Part shown: one piece after another, positions 1 through 9,055 of the stretch | How positions within the stretch are numbered: position 1 is the stretch's first letter | Layout: every line of letters begins with the position of its first letter | DNA from: Fulvimarina sp. | Lineage (GTDB): Bacteria; Pseudomonadota; Alphaproteobacteria; Rhizobiales; Rhizobiaceae | NCBI GenBank assembly: GCA_002700095.1 | Contig: PACL01000035.1 | Span: 1 to 64,000 of the forward strand | Reading direction: 5' to 3' | DNA: 64,000 nucleotides | Program-made: the position numbers and the translations under genes | Notes under the pieces: generated by a model | What the model was told of the DNA's origin: nothing | What the model saw: only the letters and a program-made list of their open reading frames with translations | The model's database searches: none

Positions 1-27
1 CAAATTCGAAGCAAAAGCGAGCCACAC

Positions 28-750
28 ATGCGCCCTTCCAAACGCCCCAACGACGCCATGCGCGATGTCTCGATGGACACCGGCGTCTCGCGCCATGCGG
101 AAGGCTCCTGCCTCGTGCGCTTCGGCAACACCGAGGTCCTGTGCATGGCGAGCCTGGAAGAGCGCGTGCCGCCCTTCCTGAAGAACACCGGCAAGGGCTG
201 GGTGACGGCCGAATACGGCATGCTGCCGCGGGCCACCGGCGAGCGCATGCGCCGCGAGGCCGCCCAGGGCAAGCAGTCCGGCCGCACCCAGGAGATCCAG
301 CGTCTCATCGGCCGTTCCCTGCGCTCCATCGTCGACCTGCAGGCCCTCGGCGAGCGCCAGATCACCATCGACTGCGACGTCCTCCAGGCCGACGGCGGCA
401 CTCGCACGGCGGCGATCACCGGCGGCTTCGTGGCGCTGTCGGAATGCCTGAAATGGATGGAGGATCGTTCGATGGTGAAGCGCCACGACGTCCTTCTCGG
501 CCATGTCGCGGCGGTCTCCTGCGGCATCTACAAGAACCAGCCGGTGCTCGATCTCGACTATGCCGAGGATTCCACCGCCGAGACCGACGCCAATTTCGTC
601 ATGCCCGGGGCCGGCGGCATCGTCGAGATCCAGGGCCCCGCCGAGGGGGCGCCGTTCTCGGAAGACGAATTCCTCGAACTGTTGAAGCTCGCCCGCAAGG
701 GGATCAACGAACTGGTCGCGACGCAGCGCCAGGTTCTCGGAGAGCACTGA
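28..750 (+). CDS. rph: Ribonuclease PH
   Basis: A phosphorolytic 3'-5' exoribonuclease that trims tRNA 3' ends. The 240-residue product has the full usual length of the family. It shows the typical opening ([13 protein letters not shown]), the GYGMLPRAT-like block ([13 protein letters not shown]) and the phosphate-binding segment [14 protein letters not shown] near residues 87-100. The core signature [19 protein letters not shown] lies near residues 115-133. Only 27 bases precede the start, so the promoter and upstream neighbour are outside the window. The stop codon overlaps the start of the next gene in an A-TG-A arrangement, so the two are translationally coupled. Confidence 0.97.
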   Translation: MRPSKRPNDAMRDVSMDTGVSRHAEGSCLVRFGNTEVLCMASLEERVPPFLKNTGKGWVTAEYGMLPRATGERMRREAAQGKQSGRTQEIQRLIGRSLRSIVDLQALGERQITIDCDVLQADGGTRTAAITGGFVALSECLKWMEDRSMVKRHDVLLGHVAAVSCGIYKNQPVLDLDYAEDSTAETDANFVMPGAGGIVEIQGPAEGAPFSEDEFLELLKLARKGINELVATQRQVLGEH

Positions 751-1394
751 TGCCGCTTCTGACGCCGGAAGACGGGCCGCTGCTCGTCGCCAGCCACAAC
801 AAGGGCAAGATCTGGGAGTTCCGGGAGCTGATGGAGCCCTTCGGCTTCGAGGTCACCTCTGCCGCCGACAAGGGTCTCGACGATCCGGAAGAGACCGGCA
901 CGACCTTCGAGGAAAATGCCGCGATCAAGGCGCTGGCGGCCATGGAGGCGACCGGGCTCGCCTCGCTCTCGGACGACAGCGGCATCGCCATCGAGGCCCT
1001 GAACGGCGACCCCGGCATCTATTCGGCCCGCTGGGGCGGGCCGGACCGCGACTTCGCCATGGCGATGCGCAATGTCGAGGAGAAGCTCCAGGCCGCCGGC
1101 GCGACGACGCCGGACAAACGCCGCGCCACCTTCGTCGCCGTTCTCTGCCTGGCACGCCCCGGCCATGAGCCGATGTTCTTCCGCGGCGATGTGGACGGGA
1201 CAGTCGTCTGGCCGCCGGTCGGCGACAAGGGCTTCGGCTACGATCCGATCTTCCTGCCGGACGGCGAGAGCCGGACCTTCGGCGAGATGATGTCGGCGGA
1301 AAAGCATGCCTGGGTTCCCGGCCAGGCCACCGCCCTGTCGCACCGGGCGCGGGCGTTCCAGAAATTCGCCAAGCTCGCCCTCGGGGTGGAATGA
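750..1394 (+). CDS. rdgB: XTP/dITP pyrophosphatase (RdgB/HAM1 family)
   Basis: Hydrolyses non-canonical purine triphosphates (ITP, XTP, dITP) to monophosphates and keeps them out of nucleic acids. The family start signature [11 protein letters not shown] occurs near residues 11-21. [11 protein letters not shown] and [17 protein letters not shown] follow, then [12 protein letters not shown] and AEKHAWVPG, which are the expected substrate and Mg2+ sites. I chose the ATG that overlaps the rph stop, because upstream codons in this frame are only the out-of-frame reading of rph. This gives 214 residues, normal for the family. The rph-rdgB pairing is common in alphaproteobacteria. Confidence 0.96.
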   Translation: MPLLTPEDGPLLVASHNKGKIWEFRELMEPFGFEVTSAADKGLDDPEETGTTFEENAAIKALAAMEATGLASLSDDSGIAIEALNGDPGIYSARWGGPDRDFAMAMRNVEEKLQAAGATTPDKRRATFVAVLCLARPGHEPMFFRGDVDGTVVWPPVGDKGFGYDPIFLPDGESRTFGEMMSAEKHAWVPGQATALSHRARAFQKFAKLALGVE

Positions 1395-1404
1395 GAGGGG
1401 CCCG

Positions 1405-2607
1405 ATGAACCTGATGTCGCCGCACCGGACCGCAGGGATCCTTCCCTTCGCCAGGACGCCTGCCGCGCCGGGCTTCGGGGTCTATGTGCATTGGCCGTTC
1501 TGCGCCGCCAAATGCCCCTATTGCGACTTCAACAGCCATGTCCGGCGGTCCGCCATCGACCAGCCGCGCTACGTCGCCGCCTTCACGCGCGAACTGAAGG
1601 AGGCGGCCCGGCGTTCGAAGGGCGAACTCGTCACCTCGATCTTCTTCGGCGGCGGCACGCCCTCCCTGATGGCGCCCGAGACCGTCGGGGCGATCCTTGA
1701 TGCGGTGGCCGAAAACTGGACGATCGCGCCCGACGCCGAGATCACGCTGGAGGCCAATCCGTCCAGCGTAGAGGCATCCCGTTTCAGGGGCTACCGGGCG
1801 GCGGGCGTCAACCGCGTCTCCCTCGGCGTCCAGGCTCTGAACGATCCCGACCTTCGCCGTCTCGGCCGCCTGCACGACGTCGCCGCCGCGCTCGAAGCCA
1901 TCCGGCTCGCCCGCGAGATCTTCCCCCGCCTCTCCTTCGACCTGATCTATGCGCGGCCGAACCAGACCGTCGAGGCCTGGGAGGCGGAGCTGAACCAGGC
2001 GATCAATCTCGCCGCCGACCACCTGTCGCTCTACCAGCTGACCATCGAGATGGGCACGCCCTTCTTCGACCTGCACAAGGCCGGCAAGCTGAAGGTGCCG
2101 GACGGCGAACTCTCCGCCGAGCTCTATGAGGCGACGCAGCAGATCACCGCCGCCCGCGGCCTGCCGGCCTACGAGATCTCCAACCATGCGGTACCCGGCG
2201 CGGAGTCGCGCCACAACCTCACCTATTGGCGCTACGGCTTCTATGCCGGCGTCGGCCCCGGCGCCCATGGCCGCCTCAAGGGCGAAAACGGCGCGCGGCA
2301 CGCCATCGCCAACGAGCCGCTGCCCGAGACCTGGCTGAAGATGGTCGAGAGCTGGGATTCCGGCGCCGTCACCGACGAGGCCCTGTCGCTCGAAGAGCAG
2401 GCCGACGAGCTGCTCCTGATGGGCCTGCGCCTCACCGAGGGGATCGACCTCTGCCGCTGGCGCAAGCTTGCCGGCCGCGACATCGACAAGGCGAGCGAGG
2501 CCGACCTCGCCCATCACGGCATGATCGAGCGCCTCGGCCCGGACCGCATCCGCGCGACGCCGGCGGGCATGCTGGTGCTCGACGCGGTGGTGGCCGATCT
2601 GGCGTGA
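1405..2607 (+). CDS. hemW: HemW, radical SAM heme chaperone (HemN-like)
   Basis: A radical SAM protein related to coproporphyrinogen dehydrogenase; the HemW branch is regarded as a heme-trafficking chaperone. The cluster motif CAAKCPYC places cysteines at about residues 33, 37 and 40. It is followed by DFN, as in HemW rather than true HemN. The SAM-binding region (FFGGGTPSLM) and the C-terminal HemN domain (LMGLRLTEGID) are present, and the length is 400 residues. The ATG at 1405 has a GAGGGG purine run just upstream. A longer reading from 1306 would overlap rdgB and has no family homology in its extra part. It lies 10 bases after rdgB, so rph-rdgB-hemW is probably one operon. Confidence 0.93.
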   Translation: MNLMSPHRTAGILPFARTPAAPGFGVYVHWPFCAAKCPYCDFNSHVRRSAIDQPRYVAAFTRELKEAARRSKGELVTSIFFGGGTPSLMAPETVGAILDAVAENWTIAPDAEITLEANPSSVEASRFRGYRAAGVNRVSLGVQALNDPDLRRLGRLHDVAAALEAIRLAREIFPRLSFDLIYARPNQTVEAWEAELNQAINLAADHLSLYQLTIEMGTPFFDLHKAGKLKVPDGELSAELYEATQQITAARGLPAYEISNHAVPGAESRHNLTYWRYGFYAGVGPGAHGRLKGENGARHAIANEPLPETWLKMVESWDSGAVTDEALSLEEQADELLLMGLRLTEGIDLCRWRKLAGRDIDKASEADLAHHGMIERLGPDRIRATPAGMLVLDAVVADLA

Positions 2608-2906
2608 GGGAGCGGTTGAGGCGAAAAGTCGCTCATTTCTCCCGAAACGTACTTTTATAACTGCGCGCCACTTAGATTGAAGGCAAGCCTGTTTGTTTGA
2701 GTTCCACCGCATTGGCGTTCTGGTCTCGAAAAGGAGCGATAAAAAATCTGTCAATCCAGCCGTAAGCTAATTTACTCGGGTCGCAGAATGTATCCCTATG
2801 CGCGGGTTCCGCGAACAATCCTCAGGTCAATCAACTTCTCTTCGATGCCCCCCGAACACATCTTCAGAAAGAACTTCCCTCAGAGTCAATTATATCGAGG
2901 TCATAT

Positions 2907-4628
2907 ATGCCCTTGCAGTTCGAGAAGCCCTCAAACAAGCTCGCAAACGAGCTTAGAGAAGTATCGCTTAAATCCGATATTTTAAAAAATTATATTTCGT
3001 CCATCAACAATCTCTCCGATGAATTTCCAAAAAATGCACTTTTATTGTTGTGTTCTGCGTTAAAGGACTTGCCTCACGGTACATCCGAAGGCTGCATATC
3101 AACACTAATTACATCACATGTACGAATTGCAGCAATTCGAACTCAGTTTGTTCATCATGCGGAGGCTAATCAACCCCCCAATATATCGTCTCATAATGGT
3201 TACGGTGAAGCGATCCCACCTCTCTTGCGTGGCGAGGATCTCGACCGACATCTGAGTGATCTCTATTCATCAATTGGCAGCGCGATTGAACAATACAAGC
3301 TCGAGAGCGGAGATGAGATCACAGAACCACTTGAACCCGTTTTTAGAAAATCAGAGAACTTCTCAAAATTTGACAAAAACATTGGTTCTCTCCGGCAATC
3401 TGAGGCACAACTTCGCCGCGCCCACGCGCAGATATCTACAGCGGATGTGAACAACGCAGATATCGAGAATATCGTCCGAGTGGTTAAGGATGCGAATATC
3501 CAAACCGTTTCAGGACGCGCAGAATCGGAGATGCCCGACCCACGACACTCGCTGATACTTCGTCTTTCTGATGCCCTTCGAAAGACCGGAACAGCGCTTG
3601 TATTTATAGGCTCCAATATTAAGAAGACGCGCCCAGTCGGCGACATAATTGTTGAGACTTGGTGTCGCTTAGAAAAAGAGTTCCTTAGCGGCGCCCTGAA
3701 TGCGATCGACATAGCAGCTGACGGACTTGAGCACATCGGAAATGAAATTCTGAAAATACTTGATCGGATGAAATTCACTAAGCCAGACTCCGTCGGAACG
3801 ACAGATATTGACCGTTTAACATCATCCAATATTGAATCTAAGGAATTCGAGGTTAATTACGACCTGGAATCACTAAAAACACTTTTGTCGAACAAAATCG
3901 TCAACCCACATCATGCCTCTCGCGTTAAGTCGTTAAATTTTGATGTTCAATTTCGTGTCTCTCGGAAAGATTTGCCTGATGATTTTGCTGACTACATCGA
4001 TGATGCGTACGGTTATTCCGATTTTGATCGGTTGTACGAGTTTCCGAACCTTGAGTCGTTGACACTGACCGGTGTAGGCGTACAGGACCTTAGATGGATA
4101 AACAAACTACATTCTCTAGTTGAATTAAACCTTGACCTTACTGATATCGCCGATATTTCGCCGGTAAAGTTCCTACCTAACCTCAAGCGCTTAAGCGCGG
4201 TTTCGACAACGATTAAGAGCGCGCGTTGCGTATCACGTCTCAAGGCGCTTGAGTTTCTCGATCTCAGCGGAACCGAGGTGAGAGATATGATGGCTGTTGG
4301 CTTCCATGAAAAGCTTCGCACTCTGGTGCTGGACGGAACCTTGTTGAATGATCTCAATTTCGTCCCTCTACTGCCTAATCTCGAACATCTAGATATCAGC
4401 TTCACGCGTGTCAACGATCTCTCACCCATTGCAAATCACCGCGCATTGAAACATATTAAGATTGTAGGTTTACAGATAAGGAACAGCAAAGCGCTACTGA
4501 CGCTGCCTTGTTTAGAAATAGTTGAACTCGGATATCTCAACTCTAATGTAGATCGTGAAGCCGGAACCGGATTGAATTTCTCTATTGGTCGCGCACTCGA
4601 AGAAAAGGGCGTACGAATTGTATATTAG
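2907..4628 (+). CDS. Leucine-rich-repeat protein of unknown function in an AT-rich insert
   Basis: I do not recognise a named family for this 573-residue protein. The C-terminal third, from about residue 380, is a run of six to seven leucine-rich repeats of roughly 22 residues (NLESLTLTG, SLVELNLDLTDI, ALEFLDLSGTEV, NLEHLDISFTRV), a fold normally used for protein binding. The first 370 residues are mostly helical and polar, with no signal peptide or membrane segment visible. A GAGG run sits about 8 bases before the ATG. Base composition is obviously poorer in GC than the flanking hemW and rsmI, and many codons end in A or T, so recent transfer is likely. It stands alone, with about 300 and 160 non-coding bases on its two sides. 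Confidence 0.75.
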   Translation: MPLQFEKPSNKLANELREVSLKSDILKNYISSINNLSDEFPKNALLLLCSALKDLPHGTSEGCISTLITSHVRIAAIRTQFVHHAEANQPPNISSHNGYGEAIPPLLRGEDLDRHLSDLYSSIGSAIEQYKLESGDEITEPLEPVFRKSENFSKFDKNIGSLRQSEAQLRRAHAQISTADVNNADIENIVRVVKDANIQTVSGRAESEMPDPRHSLILRLSDALRKTGTALVFIGSNIKKTRPVGDIIVETWCRLEKEFLSGALNAIDIAADGLEHIGNEILKILDRMKFTKPDSVGTTDIDRLTSSNIESKEFEVNYDLESLKTLLSNKIVNPHHASRVKSLNFDVQFRVSRKDLPDDFADYIDDAYGYSDFDRLYEFPNLESLTLTGVGVQDLRWINKLHSLVELNLDLTDIADISPVKFLPNLKRLSAVSTTIKSARCVSRLKALEFLDLSGTEVRDMMAVGFHEKLRTLVLDGTLLNDLNFVPLLPNLEHLDISFTRVNDLSPIANHRALKHIKIVGLQIRNSKALLTLPCLEIVELGYLNSNVDREAGTGLNFSIGRALEEKGVRIVY

Positions 4629-4788
4629 CTAGCTCATGATGGATCCATGGTCTCTCACTTATTAATTATGCCAAATATGACTATTTTCAGCGACTCAAAA
4701 GATTTAAGGATGACCCCTCATGCTGGAACGTTTTATTCATCCGGCAGAGGGCTACATTTAAACACGCCTATCAGAGTAAACTAATCTG

Positions 4789-5688
4789 ATGAACGACAAA
4801 GCCCCATCCGCCCCGCCCCGCTTCACCGTCTTCGGCCAGGCCCGCGCCGCACCGCGCCCCGAGCCGGCGCTCTATCTGGTGGCGACGCCGATCGGCAATC
4901 TCGGCGACGTGACGCTGCGCGCGCTGGAGATCATCGCCGGCGCCGACCGCCTCGCCTGCGAGGATACGCGCGTGACCGGCAAGCTCTTGCAGCGCTTTGC
5001 CATCGAGCGGCGGATGACGCCCTATCACGAGCACAATGCGGAAGCGGCGGGGCCGGCGCTGGTCGAGGTCGTTGAGGCGGGCGGATCGGTGGCGCTGGTC
5101 TCGGATGCCGGCACACCGCTGGTCTCCGATCCCGGCTACCGGCTGGTTCAGAGCGCCTACGAGGCCGGCATCAAGGTCGTGCCGATCCCCGGCGCCTCGG
5201 CCGTGACGACGGCGCTTCTGGCCTCAGGCCTGCCGTCGGACGCCTTCTTCTTCGCAGGCTTCCTGCCCCAGAAGGAGAAGGCACGAGCCGAGCGGCTGGA
5301 GGAACTCGTCCGGGTGCCCGGCACACTCATCCTCTTCGAGGCGCCGCACCGGATCGCCGCCAGCCTCGCCGCCATGGCCGCAGCCTTTCCGGACCGCGAG
5401 GCCGCCGTCTGCCGGGAGCTGACCAAGCTGCACGAGACCATCTATCGCGGCCCCCTGCCGGATCTGGCGGCGCGGTTCGCCGAAATGGCGGAGGTGCGCG
5501 GCGAGATCGTCGTCTGCATCGCCCCGCCACCCGCCGACGGCGCGGCCAGCCAGGCCGATGCCGACGAGATTCTCGCGGGTCTCTTGGTGGAAATGAAACC
5601 GACCAAGGCCGCCCAGGAGGCGGCGAGGCTGACCGGCCTCCCGCGCCGCGATCTCTACCAACGGGCGCTGGAAATGAAGGGCAAATGA
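4789..5688 (+). CDS. rsmI: 16S rRNA (cytidine1402-2'-O)-methyltransferase RsmI
   Basis: Uses S-adenosylmethionine to methylate the ribose of C1402 in the decoding centre of 16S rRNA. The tetrapyrrole-methylase-type fold shows [18 protein letters not shown] near residues 25-42, then [29 protein letters not shown] and [17 protein letters not shown], all diagnostic of RsmI. The length of 299 residues fits. Its start follows the AT-rich insert. Its stop overlaps the yraN start by four bases (ATGA), the common rsmI-yraN pair. Confidence 0.95.
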   Translation: MNDKAPSAPPRFTVFGQARAAPRPEPALYLVATPIGNLGDVTLRALEIIAGADRLACEDTRVTGKLLQRFAIERRMTPYHEHNAEAAGPALVEVVEAGGSVALVSDAGTPLVSDPGYRLVQSAYEAGIKVVPIPGASAVTTALLASGLPSDAFFFAGFLPQKEKARAERLEELVRVPGTLILFEAPHRIAASLAAMAAAFPDREAAVCRELTKLHETIYRGPLPDLAARFAEMAEVRGEIVVCIAPPPADGAASQADADEILAGLLVEMKPTKAAQEAARLTGLPRRDLYQRALEMKGK

Positions 5689-6083
5689 GCCGCGGCGGCG
5701 CCCCCGGACCTGGCGCCGAGACGGTTCGCCGCCGCCGCCATCTCGGACGCGGCCATCGCGGCGAGACCCTCGCTGCATGGGCGCTCAGGCTGAAAGGCTA
5801 CCGGATCGTCGCCCGGCAGTACCGCACGAAGCTCGGCGAGATCGACATCATCGCAAGGCGCGGCGATCTCGTCGCCATCGTCGAGGTAAAGGCCCGCCCG
5901 ACACTTGCCGCCGCCATGGACGCCGTCGGCCCCAGCGCCCAGCGGCGCATCGAGGGCGCCGCCGACCTGTGGCTGTCGAAACAGAAGGACCACGCCCGCC
6001 TGTCGATCCGCTTCGACATCGTCGCCGTCCTGCCGCGACGCTGGCCGGTGCATGTGACGGACGCCTGGCGGGGGCGGTGGTAG
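5685..6083 (+). CDS. yraN: YraN/UPF0102 family protein, endonuclease-like fold
   Basis: A small (132-residue) member of UPF0102, a family with a predicted Holliday-junction-resolvase-like nuclease fold but no firmly established role. It carries [21 protein letters not shown], the acidic core [21 protein letters not shown] (the E-D-E-V-K residues of a PD-(D/E)XK-like site, near residues 50-70) and a C-terminal RFDIVAV. Its ATG overlaps the rsmI stop. In many rhizobia gshB follows; here the next DNA is a palindromic repeat and then the cobalamin cluster. Confidence 0.9.
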   Translation: MSRGGAPGPGAETVRRRRHLGRGHRGETLAAWALRLKGYRIVARQYRTKLGEIDIIARRGDLVAIVEVKARPTLAAAMDAVGPSAQRRIEGAADLWLSKQKDHARLSIRFDIVAVLPRRWPVHVTDAWRGRW

Positions 6084-6416
6084 GGCGGACGGACACGCGT
6101 CGAAGCCTTCAGATCTCCAGCGCCGCGCCCTTCGCGCCCCCTCTGTCCTGCCGGACATCTCCCCACGAGGGGGGAGATCAGCAGCTTCGATCTCCGGCGC
6201 CTCTTTCTCGACGACTGCGCCGAATTCGACGTTTGAAGATGGCCGCAGCACAACCGGCAAGCCGATCTCCCCCCTTGTGGGGGAGATGTCCGGCAGGACA
6301 GAGGGGGGTATGACGCCACCTCGCCACTGGCCAGGGTCCCGCTCCACGCAGGTCGCGCCCAGCAACCCTCGCCCTTCGAGGCTCCCCGGCCTGCGACCCG
6401 ACCTCATGATGAGGGT
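6084..6416. other. Non-coding spacer between yraN and the cobalamin cluster
   Basis: About 330 bases between convergent genes. It holds the large inverted repeat listed separately (6139-6305). The remainder has no convincing reading frame, tRNA or T-rich terminator. Confidence 0.6.
6139..6305. repeat. Large inverted repeat resembling a rhizobial RIME element
   Basis: The left arm (about 6139-6179) and right arm (about 6264-6305) are near-perfect reverse complements. Both contain CTGTCCTGCCGGACATCTCC and each folds into its own short hairpin at the run of Cs and Gs. Their size and arm sequence resemble the Rhizobium-specific intergenic mosaic elements. It sits between convergent genes, a usual place for such elements. 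Confidence 0.75.
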
Positions 6417-8288
6417 CTACTTCAGCGGGGCTGCGCCGGAATACCCGCCCTCGATCCCCGTCCCTTCCTTCCGCGCATAGCCGCGCGGCGTATAGGCCCA
6501 GCGCTTCCCGTCGCCGGTCGCCACCATCCGCGTGTTCGACGAGCCGACGATCACCACCGTCAGCATGTCGACGTCGTCGACGTCGAGTTCCGCCAGCGGA
6601 ACGATGCGGACGGCCTCGCCGTCGCGGCCGAGATTGGTGGCGAGGATCACCGGCGTGTCGGCGGGCCGATGCTCGAGGAGAACGTCCCTTGCAAAGGCGA
6701 GCTGGGTGCGGCGCTTCTTTGAGACGGGATTGTAGAAGGCGATGACGAAATCGCCCTCCGCCGCCGCCGTCACCCGGCGCTGGATGTCCTCCCAGGGGGT
6801 GAGGAGATCGGACAGGGAGATCGTGCAGAAATCGTGGCCGAGCGGCGCGCCGGCCCTCGCCGCCGCACCCTGCAGCGCCGAGATGCCCGGCGAATTGACG
6901 ATGTCGATCCGCTTGGCCGCATCCGACACGTCGCCCTTGTCGAGGAGTTCGAAGACCAGCGTCGCCATGGCGTAGATGCCGGCGTCGCCCGAGCAGACCA
7001 GCGCGACACTGCGGCCCTCGCCGGCGAGTTCCATGGCGTGGCGCACCCGGGCCTCCTCCTTGCCGAGGTCGAAGTCGTGGCGGATCTTGTTCGCCGCCAG
7101 CGGGCCGAGGAGGTCGAGATAGAGCGAATAGCCGACGAGATCGGTGGAGGCGGCGACCATGCGGCTCACCTCCGGCGAGCGCCAGGCTTCGCTGCCGGGT
7201 CCGATGCCGACGACGAACAGCGTTCCCCGCGCCCGGCCGATGGTCTTCGGATCGACCGGTTCGGCCGCCTCGCCCAGCGCGGCGGTGACGCGCTTCGACT
7301 TGCGCTTGGCGAGCCGCAGGCTGCCGCCGGCCCCGCCCCCTGCCAGCGCCGCGCCCTCGGCGACGCCGTGGCAGCCGACCTCGGCGAAGACGACGTCCGA
7401 CGGGTTCTGCAGCCGCGGCGCTTCTTCTTCCAGCCGCGCCGCCGTGAAGAACCGCGCCGGCACGCCGAAATGCGCCGCCACCGCATGCACCGCCGCCTCG
7501 TCGGCCTTGACGTCGAGGCTGGCGACGGCGGCGAGCGACAGGGGGCTGACGCCCGCCTCGGCGAGCACGGCCTCGGCCAGCGCGATCGCCTCACCAGCCG
7601 GAGCGCCGCGGTCGGCGCCGATGCCGAGAACGAGGGTCTGCGGCCGGTAGAGGAGTTCGTTCGGCCGCGGCCCGCGAGCATCGGTCGAGACGGCGAGCTT
7701 CACGGTAGCGCCCGGGGCATTGGCACCGGCTTCGGCAAAGGGGATCCGGGATTGCTCCAGCCACGGGGCCTTGCCCTCCAGCTCGGCCGTGGCGCCCGCG
7801 ACCAGCGCCGCCATCACCGCCTTGGCGCCCTCCGGATTCTCCAGCACGTAACCCGCAGGCGGCGCGTCCAGCGCCAGGCCGAACTTCACGTCGCCGGCCG
7901 TCGTCACCGCCGCGACACCGGCCGTCACCGCCGCGATCGTACGCGCCAGATCGTTGGCGCCGTGATGTCCGCCGAGGAGCGGCACCACGGCCGAGCCGTC
8001 TTCCGCGACCACCACCACCGGCGGCTCCGCCCACTTGTCGGCGAGAAGCGGCGCCAGGATGCGGATCAGCGCGCCGCTCGCCATCAAAGCGACGATCGGG
8101 CGGCCCTCCGAAAACAGCGTCCGGATCGCCTCGGCGACGCCCGGCACGCCGTCGCCGGCCACGCCCCCTGCCCGCGCACCGAGGCCAATGGCCTCGCCGC
8201 CGATCGCCGCGGCGATGTCGTCCGCAATGCTCTGGGCGGCTTCGGTCAGGTGGATGACGGCAGGTGTCTGGTCTCGCTCAGCGCTCAC
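6417..8288 (-). CDS. cobJ: CbiG-CobJ fusion: cobalamin biosynthesis protein / precorrin-3B C17-methyltransferase
   Basis: A two-function corrin-ring enzyme of 623 residues. Residues 1 to about 340 are CbiG-like. The N-terminal part (VALMASGALIRILAPLLADKW, LLGGHHGAN) corresponds to the subdomain that opens the ring-A lactone in the cobalt-early route. The next part (LVLGIGADRG, ASLDVKADE) is the CbiG C-terminal/CobE module. From about residue 355 the CobJ/CbiH methyltransferase begins with GTLFVVGIGPGSEAW and continues with CSGDAGIYAMA and IAFYNPVSKKR. It catalyses C17 methylation and ring contraction. The start is GTG, overlapping the cobI stop by three bases. It is the last gene of a tightly overlapped minus-strand operon. 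Confidence 0.9.
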   Translation of the reverse strand: MSAERDQTPAVIHLTEAAQSIADDIAAAIGGEAIGLGARAGGVAGDGVPGVAEAIRTLFSEGRPIVALMASGALIRILAPLLADKWAEPPVVVVAEDGSAVVPLLGGHHGANDLARTIAAVTAGVAAVTTAGDVKFGLALDAPPAGYVLENPEGAKAVMAALVAGATAELEGKAPWLEQSRIPFAEAGANAPGATVKLAVSTDARGPRPNELLYRPQTLVLGIGADRGAPAGEAIALAEAVLAEAGVSPLSLAAVASLDVKADEAAVHAVAAHFGVPARFFTAARLEEEAPRLQNPSDVVFAEVGCHGVAEGAALAGGGAGGSLRLAKRKSKRVTAALGEAAEPVDPKTIGRARGTLFVVGIGPGSEAWRSPEVSRMVAASTDLVGYSLYLDLLGPLAANKIRHDFDLGKEEARVRHAMELAGEGRSVALVCSGDAGIYAMATLVFELLDKGDVSDAAKRIDIVNSPGISALQGAAARAGAPLGHDFCTISLSDLLTPWEDIQRRVTAAAEGDFVIAFYNPVSKKRRTQLAFARDVLLEHRPADTPVILATNLGRDGEAVRIVPLAELDVDDVDMLTVVIVGSSNTRMVATGDGKRWAYTPRGYARKEGTGIEGGYSGAAPLK

Positions 8289-9055
8289 GCCGGGTCTTTC
8301 TCGCTCTCAGGGATGATCTGCGGGGTCCGCGCGGCGCCTCGGCCGTAGCGCCGGGCGATCGCCGGCTCGGCGCCGCGATAGCCGAGGATCATCGAAAAAT
8401 ACGGCGCCGCCCCCGTCACCTCGGCGAGCGGCAGGACGCGCTCCTCGGCGAGGGTCACGCGCTCGCAATAGACGGACCGGTCCATCAGCCCAAGCCGGTC
8501 GATCAGGGCGCGGACCCGGTCGAAGTGCCGGCCGAGCTTCATGATGACGAAGGCCTCGGCATGAAGCAGCCTCTCGGCCAGCGCCTCGTCGTCGAGCGGG
8601 CCGGGAATGACGGTGAGGATGTCGTTGCGGGCCGACAGCGGCCGGAGCGCCCTTGCCGCCGCCGCCATGGGCGAGGCGACGCCGGGCACGATCACCACCG
8701 CGTGGTGCTCGGCGAGGCGCTCGAACAGATACATGAACGAGCCGTAGAAGAACGGATCGCCCTCGCAGAGGACGGCGACGTCCAGTCCCGCCTCCAGCCG
8801 CGCCGCGATCGCCGCCGCTGCCGCGTCGTAGACTTCGGCTGCCGGAAAGCGCTCGACCCGCATCGGCACGACGATCGGGATCTCCTCCTGCTCGCCGGTC
8901 AAAAAGCCGGCGACGATCGAGCGCGCGAAGCTCGTGCCATGATCGGGCGCCGGATAGGCGACGACGGGCGCGGCCCTGAGAATCCGGTGGGCCTTCAGCG
9001 TCACCAGCTCCGGATCGCCGGGACCGACGCCGAGGCCGTAGAGCGTCCCACTCAT
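8285..9055 (-). CDS. cobI: Precorrin-2 C20-methyltransferase
   Basis: Adds the C20 methyl group to precorrin-2 (or its cobalt form) from S-adenosylmethionine. It begins MSGTLYGLGVGPGDPELVTLKA, the standard start of CobI/CbiL, and has CEGDPFFYGSFMYL near the middle, a SAM-binding loop of the tetrapyrrole methylases. The length of 256 residues is typical. I chose the ATG at 9055 because it overlaps the cobL stop (ATGA) and the homology starts there; the much longer open frame upstream is only cobL read out of frame. Confidence 0.94.
   Translation of the reverse strand: MSGTLYGLGVGPGDPELVTLKAHRILRAAPVVAYPAPDHGTSFARSIVAGFLTGEQEEIPIVVPMRVERFPAAEVYDAAAAAIAARLEAGLDVAVLCEGDPFFYGSFMYLFERLAEHHAVVIVPGVASPMAAAARALRPLSARNDILTVIPGPLDDEALAERLLHAEAFVIMKLGRHFDRVRALIDRLGLMDRSVYCERVTLAEERVLPLAEVTGAAPYFSMILGYRGAEPAIARRYGRGAARTPQIIPESEKDPA

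Noticed and set aside
925-2754. A 609-residue minus-strand frame opposite rdgB and hemW
   Set aside because: No family similarity and typical shadow composition; the plus-strand genes are certain.
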